DNA of 64,000 nucleotides from Agrocybe praecox (taxonomy: Eukaryota; Basidiomycota; Agaricomycetes; Agaricales; Agrocybaceae). This document shows, piece by piece, positions 33,301-45,769 of the stretch. The position numbers and the translations under genes were made by a program. Within the stretch, counting starts at the first letter, position 1, and the number at the start of each line of letters is the position of its first letter. The DNA lies in the NCBI GenBank assembly GCA_964017145.1, contig OZ024849.1, forward strand, positions 3,534,001 through 3,598,000, written 5' to 3'. The notes beneath the pieces are model-generated. The model searched no databases. It had not been told where the DNA came from and saw nothing but the letters and a program-made list of their open reading frames with translations.

Positions 33301-33564
33301 TCGCATCTACGGCAGAAATTCATTGATTGGCATCAGTCCGGTCAGGCTTCGTGTGAAGGTAGAATATCTCGTTATGTCTGAACTCCGTTCTGTGTAAGGG
33401 CAATGATTTGGTAGAGCTTTGATTAACGCCACGTACGTTAATATGGCCGTAGGTTCGTGATTACTTATATCTACAATTTGAACCGCGCCCAGGGAATCCG
33501 CGTAGCAAAAAGGGACGGTGGGGTGCGCTGAAGAGCGGATTGAGAAGGATGGATACATAACTTC

Positions 33565-34087
33565 GTGTCACTATACTATCCTATCTTATCTTATCTTATC
33601 TGTACGCGTCGCGTACCCAAGCACCTGACCGTGCGAAGCGGGTCCAGTTCGAGAATAGTCCAATTCAATTCCGTCTTGTTTGGTTTGTTTGTTTGTTTTT
33701 CACTCGTTCGTCTCTCTTTTCTCCATACACCTTCTCACATCTTTGCTTACACCCAGTATCCTATGCCTTGATTTTCTTTCCTCCCTTGACGATTCGATAT
33801 AATTTGTGTCCATTGTCCGTTATACTTATTCATCTCACTTATTTCCTGTTTGCTGTTCCCGTTGTCACTGTCCAGCTGCTACATCCATCATCAACGCTGT
33901 CTGCTCTCGTCCTCGCTCTTGTATCGCTTTCGACTCAGATACTAGCTTCTTCCTCATCCTACTTACATACCTACCCACTAACCCACCTCTTACACGCACG
34001 CACTCACTGGCATTGGCAGCTCTTACACATACACATATACATACATAAAGGCTCACGACGCCAATGACGACGACGAGGTCACCGCCC
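33565..34087 (+). promoter_or_regulatory. Conserved upstream block of D genes (D6 copy)
   Basis: Contains CTTATCTTATCTTATC, TACGCGTCGCGTACCC, GCACCTGACCGTGCGAAG and the following Cys/Ser-rich pyrimidine text in the same order as before D5 and D7. No A gene precedes it, unlike D5 and D7-D9. Confidence 0.55.
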
Positions 34088-36040
34088 ATGTAGCCACACA
34101 CCCAAAGCCAAATCCAAGTTCTTCGACGTACCCACCACCGTCCGCCTCAGCATCGCGAGCGCCAGCATCGTCGGCACCAGCACCATCACCGGCGCAAACG
34201 ACGACGACGACGACGGGGAGTATCCAGCAGGCGTATCCGCGTCTTGAGACGTTTTATCAAGGCGGAGGCGGGGGTATTGGTGTTAGCGTTGGTACCAACG
34301 CCACCGCCACCGCCCAGGCTCGGTCCCAGCAGCTCCAAACGACACAGCTCCACCTCCAGCTGCACACCCTCTCCCGCGCCGAACAGCGTAAAATCCGATT
34401 ATGGGAGGCAGAGCCGGAGATGGCGCCCAAAGAGGCTGAGGCGTTCAAGATGACTGAGGTATGTGTGTTGTTTTCTTCTCTTTGCATCCTTTTTGCCCCC
34501 TCTTTCTTTCTTCGTCCCCGTCCCCGTCCCTTTTTCCCTCTTCTCTCCTCTCCTCTCCTCCCCTTCTGGCCTGCCGTTCTGTCCCTCGCTGCTTCTCTCG
34601 TTCACCTCCTTCGTCCCTGACATCTTTCCTTTCTTTTTCTCTTCCCTTTCCTCCCACCTCTCTTTCCCAAGCGCCCCAGATGCTAATTAACACAACACCC
34701 CCACAGGAACACCTACCCCCCTCCAGTTCTTTGCATGCGACAAAGCTGCATTTGCGCATGTGGACGGGTTGAGGTGGACACAGACAGGCGGCGGTGAGGC
34801 GGTTTTAGTTGGTGTGTGTGTCTGTTCTTTTTCGTTTCGTTTCGTTTCGTCTTCGGCTTCGTTCTACTTTTTCCCATGTTCGTCGGTCTTTTTATGCTCC
34901 TCTTTATCCATTTTCGCTCGCTCACTTCCCCTTCTCTTACTTAATTCTTTCACTTGCTTCCCGTTCACTTCGCTTCACTTCTTCCCCTGCGTTCTTTCCC
35001 CCCTTTCGAATCTTGGAATGCTTTCCGACTTTCCTTCCGATTTTCTATTTCTCCGACCTTTTTGTATATCTCTTTCTAACAATTTCATCTCCTCTCTCTC
35101 TTTTCCTTTTACAGAGGCGGCTTGATGCGAGGAGGGAGTATTGAGAGTCCTTTTTGAGGATTATGATTCTCCTCAGAACCTTGTGAGGATGGACGATGAG
35201 ATGACGACGGACGACGGGATAAGGATGCGGACGGACGATGCGGGAATGACGAAGAGGAGGAGGGAGGCGGCGGGACTTTTGAGGATTCATTCGTTCGGGG
35301 ACGTGAGTAGTTTTGAGGAAGGGGGTAGGGGTATGCGCGGTGCCGGTGAGGGAGATGGAGAGATGGACCTGAGGCTTTCGGGGGGTTATGGAAGCAAAAT
35401 GAGGGAGGGAGGTGGATTATAAAGGGAATGGGCGTGGTGGATTGATGGGGATGAGTATGCTTTCGATGGATTTGGAGATGGGAAGGAGGATAGTGGAAGA
35501 AAATACGTCCCGTGCGTACCGCCCTCGCCTGGGTTGAAATTAGAAACGTTGATGCCTGTTCCTTCGTATGATTGGGCTGGGAGGGGCATGGGAGATGGGT
35601 TATGTGAGGCGAGGCGAGGGTCTCTGATACCATCAGAGAGAACGAAGATTACGACGCTGAGCTCAGGGTGGGTCGTCATCGTCATCGTCTTCCATTTGTG
35701 CTCGCGTTCAATGTTTCAGATGATCTTCTAATTCCCTTCTCCTTAGCTTGCCATCCTCCCATCTATCACTACGTACCACCATGCACGCGCATGATTCCGC
35801 GCCCCGCCACCTTCTCCACCAGGTTGATCATCTAATGGTATGTATCCATCCATTCGGATGAACCTCATTATCCATACGCTGTTTCTCTTAACCTGCGTCT
35901 CACAATCGATATTGTCCGAAGTACCGTCGTCGTTGTCTCAATCGATAAGCCTGCATGCCTTCTCCCTTTCAGCTTTCTGGTCCTGAATAGACGTACGAAT
36001 ACGAGAGGGTATTGATATGATCGTGGAAATGCACGCTGTA
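34088..36040 (+). pseudogene. D6: decayed D-family copy
   Basis: The start codon position reads ATG followed directly by TAG. Otherwise the first exon is well kept: GSIQQAYPRLETFYQGGGG, QLHLQLHTLSRAEQRKIRLW, then GAG and GTATGT at the intron. The second segment is frame-shifted (34708-34805), and the acidic C-terminal part is broken (35120-35690). Its 3' flank to about 36040 matches, inverted, the flank behind D9 (58500-58900). Confidence 0.7.
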
Positions 36041-38660
36041 GGACATAGGTGCGCATTGCGAATTCTGATCCGCTCCGCAGGGTGTTCGTAATGGAGTTTC
36101 TCTGTTATCGCAGTCTAGGTAGGTGGAGTGCGATGATAGCTTTGAAAGAACCGCACGAAAGGACAGTGTTGGAAGATATCGTTTTCAGGTTTCGTGTGCT
36201 AGTTAGGATCGAAAATAAAATACAAATTATTGACGAACGATGAAAGGCGTTAAAGCGCGTGCATAGAACCGTGGAAGGAGGCAAGCCCAAATGTGACGGA
36301 ATGCGGAAGTGGAATTCTACTAGAGCGAGAAGGCCGGTGCTGACAAGGCGCCGTCTGTCTGCGTCATCATCATCCGACCTCTCTATCCTATGCATTCCCA
36401 GCCAACCGACTAACGACGACATTCCGAGCTCCGACCAGAGGAGGTAGTTAACCACCTAGGTACTTGCCACACGCACGCTCGTCCAATGCATGTCCTGGCA
36501 CCTACTCTTCTCTGAACTCTCGGATCTATATCACGATATATTTTTCTCCGGTTCAAATGCGGGCCACAAAAGAATAGATAGATTCGTTGTACCACGCCAA
36601 CGTCCTCGGGCTACCCGCCTCTCCGACAAAACTCCCGCTATTACACATAGATATATACTACTAGTAGTAGACCTCTTTGTATCCAGGGGTCGCTCGTCGG
36701 GCAATTTGAAAGGAATTCATGAACAAATGTGCTATATATTGGGGTTCAAGAAAAAATAGATTATGTTTTCAAACCCAGCGGCATCGCGGCATGGGGATTC
36801 GAATAGCCGAATAGCCGACTTGCAGGGTCTCCCCAAGTCGACTCCTTCCATTCCCATCCGTGCATGACCGCCTTCACCCACTATCTTGCTCCCATCGCAG
36901 AAGGCTACCGCATACTATTTATTCGTAATGGAGATATCTGACATGAAGGTGAAGGTGAGCAAATACTATCAGAATCGAGATGATTACGATACGCTCACAT
37001 CAACACTGTAAACGTCGTCTTCCCGAACGTTAGATATCAGCGCGAGTATCCTCGTTAAAGTTGGGCTGCTGGTTGTCTGGCATATCTAGCCCATTTTGAA
37101 CAACTCTGCGTCTTCCGGATTCGTCAAATCGCTGAGCCAGCTGTTGGAACTTGGGCAGACCGGCTCCTGTTCACCATGCCTACGCACATAGGTAGTCGCA
37201 TATGATTCCAGCCGATCATATCGCGCGCGTGTGATAAATTTCGGGAGACAGTTATGGTGTCCAAAAGCCTGTTAGGCATTGGTTAAGAGACGACCTCTAA
37301 AGGATTCCGTGACGAATGATACTGGGGTCCAGTCGGATAAAAATTCATCGCTAGGATGCTTTTCTTGGTCTTTCATTGTCGAGGATTAAGGAATGATGGG
37401 GGCATGGAGATATTTATCGTGATGAATTTCATGCGAATCAGGATTGGAAGAATGCCAGTGAGCACCTTCACCTCCAACATTTGTCGGGTTTCTGACTTTC
37501 TATCGTTAGTAGTCATTACATGCCGTTGGGCATCAAAACATGCCTATTTCCCGTGGTGGATGGACAGGAAAATGGTGCGATTACCGTTCTAGATGGATGC
37601 TGTCCTGCGGTATGGGTACTGGGTCTAGAAAACGACTTAATTCTATTTCAATACCCCTAAGGATGAAGACGGTACGTACATTCTGTCATATCCATTCGCT
37701 TCCCCGTATGTGGTGCGCAGGCTATCCATAACATTCGTCATGAGCTATTCGAGAGCTGGTGGACACAAACTTCCCTCTGAACCCTATCGAAAGTCTGATG
37801 ACTGCATGCGCACGGCATAGCTTTTATGCCAGAGCGCTGCAGTCTCTGACTACCCTCGCGGGAGTCAGACACCGCTTTTTGTGCGTACAGCTCTCCATCC
37901 TCTACTCGATGATTTGTTTCTACTTATGTAGCATTTTGCGGATGGTGTGTGCTATTCATGAAATATTAGAAAAGGCTTATAAGTAATCAGATAGAGTGGA
38001 ATGTCGTACCCAGGGACTGAAAATTTAAGCTCGGTCGGATCCCATCTCCCAGCTTTCCCGGTCTTGCGGTATTGATGTAACAGACTCATGAGTAGACAAA
38101 GACGGCTCTAAAGAGTTCTTCTAAGCACATATAAGCCGTACCGTAAATGTACCTCATCCTGTTGTTTCCGTCCCTCCATGATCATCTGTGGGTTTGTGTT
38201 ACCGATGGCAAACGCATAATCATGTTTTTACGCGGACCGAGCTCCTGCGATGGGATGGATTTGAGACAGTATGGTTTAGTCATCAATGCAACTGGGAGGG
38301 AAGGAAAAAGAACCAATGTGCCCACCTGTTCGGAATGGCGCGATATGACCGGTTGGTCAATTTTTTGCTTTCGCGGCGTTTTTGTATATTTCAAGGAACT
38401 TGCGGAATCGTTTCCTGACAACAGAGCTTAGAATTTGATTTCGATCAACGTCGTGTCAGACTATTCCAGAAAAACCTCTGACATAAATTCTCTGTCAAGG
38501 GAGAATGATGCAAGGAAATCGGTGGCTGAATTAACTTCAGGTGGAATTCAGGTGGGGATGTCAGCTTAAATTGTGTTTGAACCGCGGAGAAACTAGTTAA
38601 ATAGAACAGTATGACACTCTGATACTCCCAGGGAAATTCATGGAGACCTGCCTGAAGCAA
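36041..38660. other. Large region without a recognised gene
   Basis: The longest open stretch is about 94 codons (38147-38431) and has no family resemblance. No Family 1 or D motif, transposon end or RNA gene was found. Composition is less biased than the D regions. Unique sequence is likely. Confidence 0.4.
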
Positions 38661-38672
38661 CTGCTGCCGGTT

Positions 38673-39228
38673 CTATGAATTGGCCCTTATTTTAGTCGTT
38701 CTACTCGCGGCTGTTATGATCGAAAGATATTTAGTGTTATCCAACTTGTAGCCTTTCGAACTGTCATTTGTATATGAATTGAAACTTTCATTTATAATTA
38801 TATTGCACAAAGACGATTCAGCGAGCATCTTGGCTGGCTCAGCCTGGCTATGCGTTCGTTGATGGCTATGCGTTCGTTGATGTTCCCAGGTCTGAATGGT
38901 GGTCTGTAGACGTAAATACATACACGTATCATATCTCCAAATAGGGGTCAAGTAAAATGTTATTCTCGCTATCCATCTGTCAAGCGATACAAGAGTTTGA
39001 ATTATCATTATAGGACCCTTGGAGTGTGATAGCAGTCGTGTTGTTAGAATTCAAGCTAGCGTTGGTTATGGACTGGTCACATAAACTGCCGAGTCGTCTT
39101 ATGTCGGTGTTGAGATGGACGTGGAAGTGATATTGTGCCTGTGGAGGATTGTATTCCTTGATGAGGTGTATGTTGTTTAAAGCGAAACGACGCGCAATGT
39201 TGGACCAGAGTCCAGAGCCGATATCCAC
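38673..39228 (-). pseudogene. Divergent Family 1 relic
   Basis: Reading from 39228, the frame gives YHFHVHLNTDIRRLGSLC and NSNNTTAITLQGSYNDNS, which match the two core segments of groups A and B. There is no in-frame ATG: the frame opens at GTG inside a hairpin arm, so the 5' end is lost. A stop follows SCIA. Downstream text (38673-38950) has no hydrophobic anchor in a consistent frame. Called a relic. Confidence 0.65.
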
Positions 39229-39323
39229 GGCGGGAAAGCTTCTGACCAGTGGGAAATGACCAATGAATAACAGCCGCTAATCAGCACATTGGTCATTTCC
39301 CACTGGTCAGCAGCTTTCCGTGG
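39225..39323. repeat. Hairpin with about 40-bp arms
   Basis: CCACGG..GGAAAGCT.CTGACCAGTGGGAAATGACCAATG (39225-39265) is mirrored by CATTGGTCATTTCCCACTGG and onward to CCGTGG (39287-39323), with a 21-base loop. It lies exactly at the truncated 5' end of the relic at 38673-39228. Confidence 0.9.
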
Positions 39324-39670
39324 ATGGACTTGTGCACGCTGGGCCGCCAGCACCTGGATTAGATAATATTAATAGACTATTACCCCTGTATTACCCGTTT
39401 TCCAGTTCCCTTAAACACCAGTGCACGACTTGTCCCTGGAATACGCTGGGAAAAAAACCTTCGAAGTTGCTATACTTATATGGTAATCCCGACCCGATAC
39501 ATGTGTACTCGAGGATGCTTTATCAACTTTCCCACGCCTTAAAGGTTTGGCCGCTGTGTCGGCCATCAACATTTAGCTTTATGTTGCGTGCTTTTGATTA
39601 CACATCCTTTCTTACAAATGAAAACAACAAACAGGACAGCCAAGTCGGAAAGTCCCGCCATCTATTTTGG

Positions 39671-39786
39671 GCTGCACCAATTAAGTTGTACCCGGTTTCT
39701 GAAAAAACTGCGTTTGATGGCAGCTAGCGCTGCACCAATGAAGTTGTACCTGGGTTCTAGGAAAACGGTGCATTTGATTGCAGCTA
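39671..39786 (+). repeat. 58-bp tandem duplication upstream of C1
   Basis: Two units starting GCTGCACCAATTAAGTTGTA and GCTGCACCAATGAAGTTGTA, each ending TTGATGGCAGCTA or the like. It is located just before the C1 start and may be part of its promoter. Confidence 0.85.
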
Positions 39787-39833
39787 ACATCCATATATAT
39801 ATAGACGCCCTGCTTCACTATACTTTCCCCGTA

Positions 39834-40515
39834 ATGGGACAATACTCAAGGGTCATTTTCCCTCATCCCCACACACAAGCAACCTTTTACCTACGTCGCA
39901 AGCTGCTACGACGTCGTAAATTATCCAATCGGCCAATTCATCACATTTTCTCTCTTAACATGGTTAATATCCGGCTCAGATCCTCTCCTACTGCACGCAT
40001 CGAGCTACATTTTCATGCCATCGGCGACCTGAGCATTAACAAACTCGTCACTATACACGATAATTCGATCAAATATTCATATTATGATTCCAATAATACG
40101 ACTACAACCACGACTAGGGGATCATATAACACCAAGTCGAATCCCGCATTCTTTACACGTCAAGCTTCCCATGGACATTCGTCCAGCTTGAGCACATCTA
40201 CGCCCACGCCCGGTATGTTTTTTGTTCCATAAAAGATACGCCTTTATTAATATTCGCTTAATTTCTCAATAAACAGATGCAAATGCCAGTCCAGGCCGAA
40301 TGCAAAGCAATAACGAGCATCAACACGATGTTCAGAACGACGCGAATGCCTGGAAAGGTTCGTCTATCTCCTCCTCAAAACTATCATTCTAAATGTTGAA
40401 TCTACCAGACAAATGCCGTTCAGTCGTCGCACAGCTTTCAAGAGCAGATTACATTTTGATTGCCTTGTTTATGGCTGGTATGATAGTATTTATTGGGAGG
40501 ATTTGGAGTCACTGA
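39834..40515 (+). CDS. C1: arginine-rich, predicted tail-anchored protein (Family 1, group C)
   Basis: Exons 39834-40212, 40277-40357 and 40409-40515, phase-1 introns, give 188 residues. MGQYSRVIFP aligns with MPNFSRLFTV of group B, so this ATG was chosen over in-frame upstream ones. RRKLLRRRKL is at 21-30, IELHFHAIGDLSI at 56-68 and NNTTTTTTRGSYNTKS at 87-102. The core Gln is Arg here, unlike groups A and B. The last exon has YILIALFMAGMIVFIG (168-183) and the tail RIWSH. The middle is short and polar. The exon 2 length (81 bp) equals that of B1. It is the only intact C member; C2 is dead. Function is unknown. Confidence 0.8.
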
Positions 40516-42941
40516 TACTCGCGTTAAATATTAATTATGGTGGGATGTCTTGTAGTATCATACAGATTGTCTCTATCGAAACTCCTTTTGATTTCGTGTT
40601 ATATACTTTATTTTCAATTCTTGTTGCCCCTATCGGGGCGAGCGTCGGCCAAGAGGCAGGTAATGTGCGGCTATGATGCGCTGTAGGTCTAAATTTACGT
40701 TGATGAGTACATTGAGATATTCATGGGACGCGCATCAAATCATGTGAATGATATCTCTGAACCGATGAATACGCAAATACACACATACAAGAGGTGATCA
40801 AATCCTAACTTTAGGTCGGTCATCAATGGGACAATGACTACGTAGGATTAGGAGAAGCAGTACTATCAGCTCTGTGTTACTTTACTTTCCTTCCGTGTAT
40901 GTGGGACCTATATCTACCGAGTCCCTCTCGGCATGCGTGTCGTATCGTATCACTGACGATAATGTGTACGTACAGCAAGCGCCGTGCAAATGAGTTCGTC
41001 ATTGGACACTCCGAGACGTTTGGTACGGATTATGCGTATGTGCTACCATATTTGAACTTGCCATGAGTAGATCGACTACGACAACATGGCATATTCATAT
41101 TCCTCCTCAAATTCAATGCGTTCTCGTGGGTGTCCTTGGTCAGAACGGTTTCCTCATCCAGATCATGTACCTAGTATGTGGTTCGTGCTATAAGCAATGA
41201 GAGTTCCACGGACTCGATTCAATTCATCCCTCTTCCCTCGGCCCGCGCGTCCCTAAGTTTCGTGCGAATATCCATAAGTCTGACTAAGTATAGCGTGCCC
41301 ACCTGGATTACGTTCATGCAGAAACTATCTTCAGATCCACCCCCGCTTCCAATTCTTCGTGTTTCGTCTAAGATCCTGACTCGTACCCAAGTGCGTTGGA
41401 GTTTGAACCGAGATCGAAAGCTTTTTTGGTGTGTGGGTCACTGGTAACTCACATTGTCATCACTCTGTCTGCATGATCACCGCTAGAGCACACCATCCAG
41501 GAGCTCGCTGGACTCTAGGAAGCCAGAGGCACAGAAGGGGAAGTGGGATAGGGATCAGGGTGGGGATGGGGATATAGAAGATTTCGTGGAAGCCTAGTCA
41601 CACCGTTTCGTTCCGAAGTGTGGAATTGGTCTGTGAATACTAAACACAGAACACAGAACACAGCGCCTGGTCGTGGGCTGCAGGAGTCGAGAACAACAGT
41701 CGAGAATGGATACAAGGAAAGGGGTTTAAAGAGAATGACGAGAAAGTGTGTGAAGTGAAGTGGAGGGCAGGGTGAGAGAGAGAGAGAGAGCGACAGAGCG
41801 ACACGTGGAAGCACGCGAGCACGGTATATTATATAATACTAAGGATAATAATACACACCCATGGGATCTCGATTGGAGATCGGGATTGATCAGACAAATT
41901 GAGCTTGAGATTGAGTTGATGCACGATACCATCAAAACCCCACGCTTCGTTACATATATACCCAATGACGTCACTCATGTTGACCGGTGCCGGTGACCTT
42001 AACTTGTATCTTCACACGGCTTACAATATTCACACGGCTTACTTACTGTCACTCACTCGCATTCCGGAGTTGCTCGTCATCCTAGGCAACAATACCCAAC
42101 CATCTGCTTAAATATAGAGGTATAGACACACACAGTGCTTTTAAGACGTGAATGTAGTGATACTTATACTATACATACATTAAATAAGGAAGTTATAGGT
42201 TCAGATATACGAGTTTTCGATATAAGCAAAGAAAGTCTCACTCTTAAAATTGCACTGATATGCACTGACATTGGCACGGATGGCCCCACGTACTGTAACA
42301 GACACGCTTTTGCACATTGCACTGACACGATTGTAAGTTATTCGGGAGAATATATTAAATTCGGGCGAGGGAGCCGTTTTTGAGGCGCACATTTTTATGT
42401 GCAATACCACGCATCGTTTGTTTCTTCGTTCGTTGTATGTCAAGAGAGAAAGTAACATCGTTTGAATGATGACAAAAAACGATGCGGTGATAGCAATGTA
42501 CAACAGACAACAAGGAGAATAAGTATGCTGGTACCGTACGACTGAGCGAAGGATCGAGAATTCTCTCTCTATGCCATTGATATATGGTGTAAATGAGTAT
42601 GTATGCATGTATGTATCTATGTGTACAGTGCGAGTGAGTAAACCGCCAATGAAAGGAGCAATGAAGTAGTAGCATGGGGTATCGCGTGCCGTGCCGTGCA
42701 GTGGTCGATATGATTTGATTTGATTGATAGGTAAAGTCGTAGGCGTAGTCGTAACCATAATCATAGTAATAATCATAGTCGTAGTCGTAGGTGGATGGCG
42801 TGAAAGGATATAAGCGCCGGTCTAACAACTCTAAAGTCGTAGTCGTCGTCCCTGTCCCTCTCGCAGCCCTCATGGTCTATTTTATTCTATCCTACCCATC
42901 CCCCTCTCCATCCCTTCGCCCCAAATCAACGCACAGACGAA
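40516..42941. other. Intergenic; turning point of gene orientation
   Basis: No gene is supported. From about 42500 to 42941 the sequence is the 3' flank of D7. Group A genes left of here are all plus, those to the right all minus. Confidence 0.4.
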
Positions 42942-45747
42942 TCACCCAAAAGACCTAATCCACGCCACACTCGGACTTCGCTCGCCCATCTCCATCTCCA
43001 TATCTCTCCCCATCTCCATCTCCCTCTCCATATGCATCTGTATCTGTATCTGCATCTGCTTCGCCCGCTCATCATACGTCCCGACACTCGGACTCGGCGT
43101 AGGCGTCTCGTCGTCGTCGTCGTCCTCATAGTCGTAGTAATCATACACGAGTTCTTCCACCTCCATGGACGGTGGAGGAGAATCGACAGGACGCGCCGTG
43201 ATACCGCCATCGCCATCGCCATCGCCGTCTATAATCAACGCACTATCGTCGTCATTGTGGTTATAGCTAGTCACCGCCAAAAACCCAGTCGCAGGTATCC
43301 GGAGTGGTGGTGGGGGCGGTGAGGTGCGTTTCGGGACGATAATCAAAGGCGTTGGTGCCGGTGAAGTTGCGGTGGACGGTGAGCTCGAAGAAGCAGACCC
43401 AATCTCCAACAAAGACCGCAACCTCGCACGAGCCTCTTCCTGCGTCTCTGCTCGAGCCTGGGGAACACCCTCGCGCGGAGAGGGTATAGGGAACATATCG
43501 ACCATGGCTGTTATATCGCTCTCATCATCCTCATCGGCCCCATCTCCCACTTCTTCTTCGTCCTCCCACACGCCCAGCCCCCATTTCCTTCTCTCGTCAT
43601 CATTCTCCTCCTCTGTCATACCTCCCGCCCCCCCAGCAACGGCCCAATCATACGAAGGAACAGGCGTCAACCCAGGCGGAGGCGGTGTACGGGGGACGTA
43701 TTTTCTTCTTCCCCCTCTCCCTCTCCCTCGTCCGCCTTCTCCTATCGCTCTTCCCTCCCGGTCTCCCAGTCCTCGGACGATCGTATCATCTTCATCCCCT
43801 TCACCCCCCTCATCATCTTCGTCCTCCAGTCCACTATCCTCTTTACCATGTTCAAAGCCGTCGAAAGGATATTCATCCCCATCATCCCATCCCCTCAATC
43901 CCCCACTCCCATTCCCATAATCATAATCTACATCCCTCCCTAACCCCCCGGAAACCTCGGATCCGTCTCCCCATACCCCTCCCCCTCCCCATTGCCCTGC
44001 CTCCTCCCCGCGTATACCCCTATCCATACCCCATTCATCAAAACTACTCACTTCCCCGAACGAACGCGTCCTCGAAGTTCCCGCCGCCTTCGTCATTCCC
44101 GCGTCGTCCGTCCCCATCATCATCTTCATCGCCGAACTCGAAGCAGGAGAATTTTTCATCTCACTCGTACCCATACCCGGAGGGGATTCCTCAAAAAGAC
44201 CCTCAACGCCCCCCCTCCTCGCCTCAAGCCTCCCGTTCGATCCGCTACAAGAAGCATAACCCGCCTTCAATGATTCTCCCAACCCATCGCTCCCCCTAAT
44301 CGTATCCTTCCAATCCTTACTCCTACCACTACCTCCCCAATCGCACTCCTCCCACCGGTCCGAATCCGCATCTACATCCTGGTGCGCATCCTTATTCATC
44401 AAAACGACATACGTCTTATTCTTATCGGTGCTGTTAACGATGGAGGCGGAGGCGGCGGAGGTCATGCAAGTCGTTATGAACGAGTCCGAGCCCGAGCCCA
44501 AGTCCAAATCGCCCTTGTTTTTGTTGTTAGGGTCGAGTGTTGATATAGGAGTAATCCTAATCGTAGGCCGGCGGTAGGACTTGGACGCCTACGAAGAAAG
44601 GTTAGAACGCGATTATTTTTTTAAAATTTAAAAAAAGGTCGGAGAAATATTGAAAGGTAGGAAGGAGAGACGGAAGGGATTCCAAGGTTCGATATTCGAA
44701 ATGACGGGACGAAAAAAAAAGAAGGAAAGAAGGTAGAAAAAAAGGAGGAAAAGAGGGGGCCGAAAACGAGCGAGGGTGAAGGTGAAACGTTAGAAAGGGT
44801 TCACATTCCAAGACAGGGGGAGGGGGGAGTGAGAAGTGAAAGAATTAAGAGAAGGCAAGCAGGTGAGCGAGCGAAAAAGAAAAGGGATACAACAGAAAAG
44901 AATAGAGAGCAGCATAGAAAGACCGAAGAACAAAGGGGAAAGTAGGACAACGACGAAGAGGACGAAAAAAAAAAAAAAGGAAATGAAACGAAAATAATAA
45001 AAATGAAAACCTACCAGCTGAAACCGCCTCACAGCCGCCTGTGTCCACCTCAACCCGTCCAAATCCGCGAATTCAGCTTTGACGCATGCGAAGGGCCGGA
45101 GGAGGGTTTGTAGGTGTTCCTGTGGGGAGGGAGGGAGGGGGTTAGTATCTGATGCGCTTGGGAAAGGAAAAGGAGGGGGGTGAAAGATAGGAGAAAAAGA
45201 AAGGAAAGTGAGGAGAAGAGAGGAAGGAAAAGAAGGACGGACGAGGGAAGGGGACGAGAAAAACGACGGGGAAAAAACGACGGGGGAGAAGGAGAGGAAC
45301 GGGGACGAAGAAAGAAAGAAAACACACCTCAGTCATCTTGAACGCCTCAGCCTCCTCGAGCGCCATCTCCTGCTCTACCTCCCATAATCGGATTTTCCTC
45401 TGCTCAGCGCGGGAGAGGGTGTGCAGCTGGACGTGGAGCTGCGTCGTCTGGGTCTGCTGGGACCAAGACTGGCCGCTGGCGCTGGTGTTGATACCAACAC
45501 CCCCGCCCTGGGAGAACGCACTCCCAAGATGGGGATATGCCTGCTGGATGCTCCCCTTCGACATCTGCGCCGGCGCTGGTGCTGGTGCTGGTGCTGGTGC
45601 TGGTGCTGGTGCTGGTGCTGGTGCTGTTGAGCCAGATGCTAGGGGTGGTGGGTACGTCCGGGGGCTATGCGTACGGTTGTGCTTGTGGTGGTTGGGCGCC
45701 ACGAGCGAGAACTTGCTTTTGGATTTGGCTGTGTGGTGTGGCGACAT
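42942..45747 (-). CDS. D7: intact large, low-complexity protein of family D
   Basis: Three exons, 45747-45328, 45119-45015 and 44588-42942, give 723 residues. Introns are phase 0, 208 and 426 bp, and pyrimidine-rich on the coding strand. The N-terminus is basic and His/Pro-rich with a (PA)n run at 42-60. A Gln-rich stretch leads into a predicted helical block (TLSRAEQRKIRLWEVEQEM, about 110-140) and, across intron 1, EHLQTLLRPFACVKAEFADL and DGLRWTQAAVRRFQL (141-175). The rest is Ser/Gly/Glu/Asp-rich, with acidic runs and proline segments (PRTPPPPGLTPVP), and is probably disordered. It ends GERSPSVAWIRSFG. I recognise no catalytic motif or named domain. It is the only D copy open throughout. 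A6 lies 0.6 kb upstream on the same strand, with the conserved GATA-type block between. Confidence 0.75.
45571..45626. repeat. GCTGGT microsatellite in D7 exon 1
   Basis: About nine copies of GCTGGT (plus strand), encoding the (PA)n run of D7. D8 and D6 have shorter versions. Confidence 0.9.
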
Positions 45748-45769
45748 GGGCGGTGTCCTTGTCGTCGTC

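Noticed and set aside
36041..38660. Small genes of 60-94 codons
   Set aside because: No paralogue, domain or convincing splice structure; such lengths are expected by chance here.
39588..40232. Longer N-terminus for C1 from 39588
   Set aside because: The added part covers a 58-bp tandem duplication and has no counterpart in the family, while MGQYSR aligns with the starts of B2-B4.
41771..41790. GA-run as a regulatory element
   Set aside because: A plain GAGAGA microsatellite with no conserved copy near the other genes.
43324..43920. Plus-strand Ser/Pro-rich frames inside D7
   Set aside because: Antisense of the intact acidic D7 exon 3.
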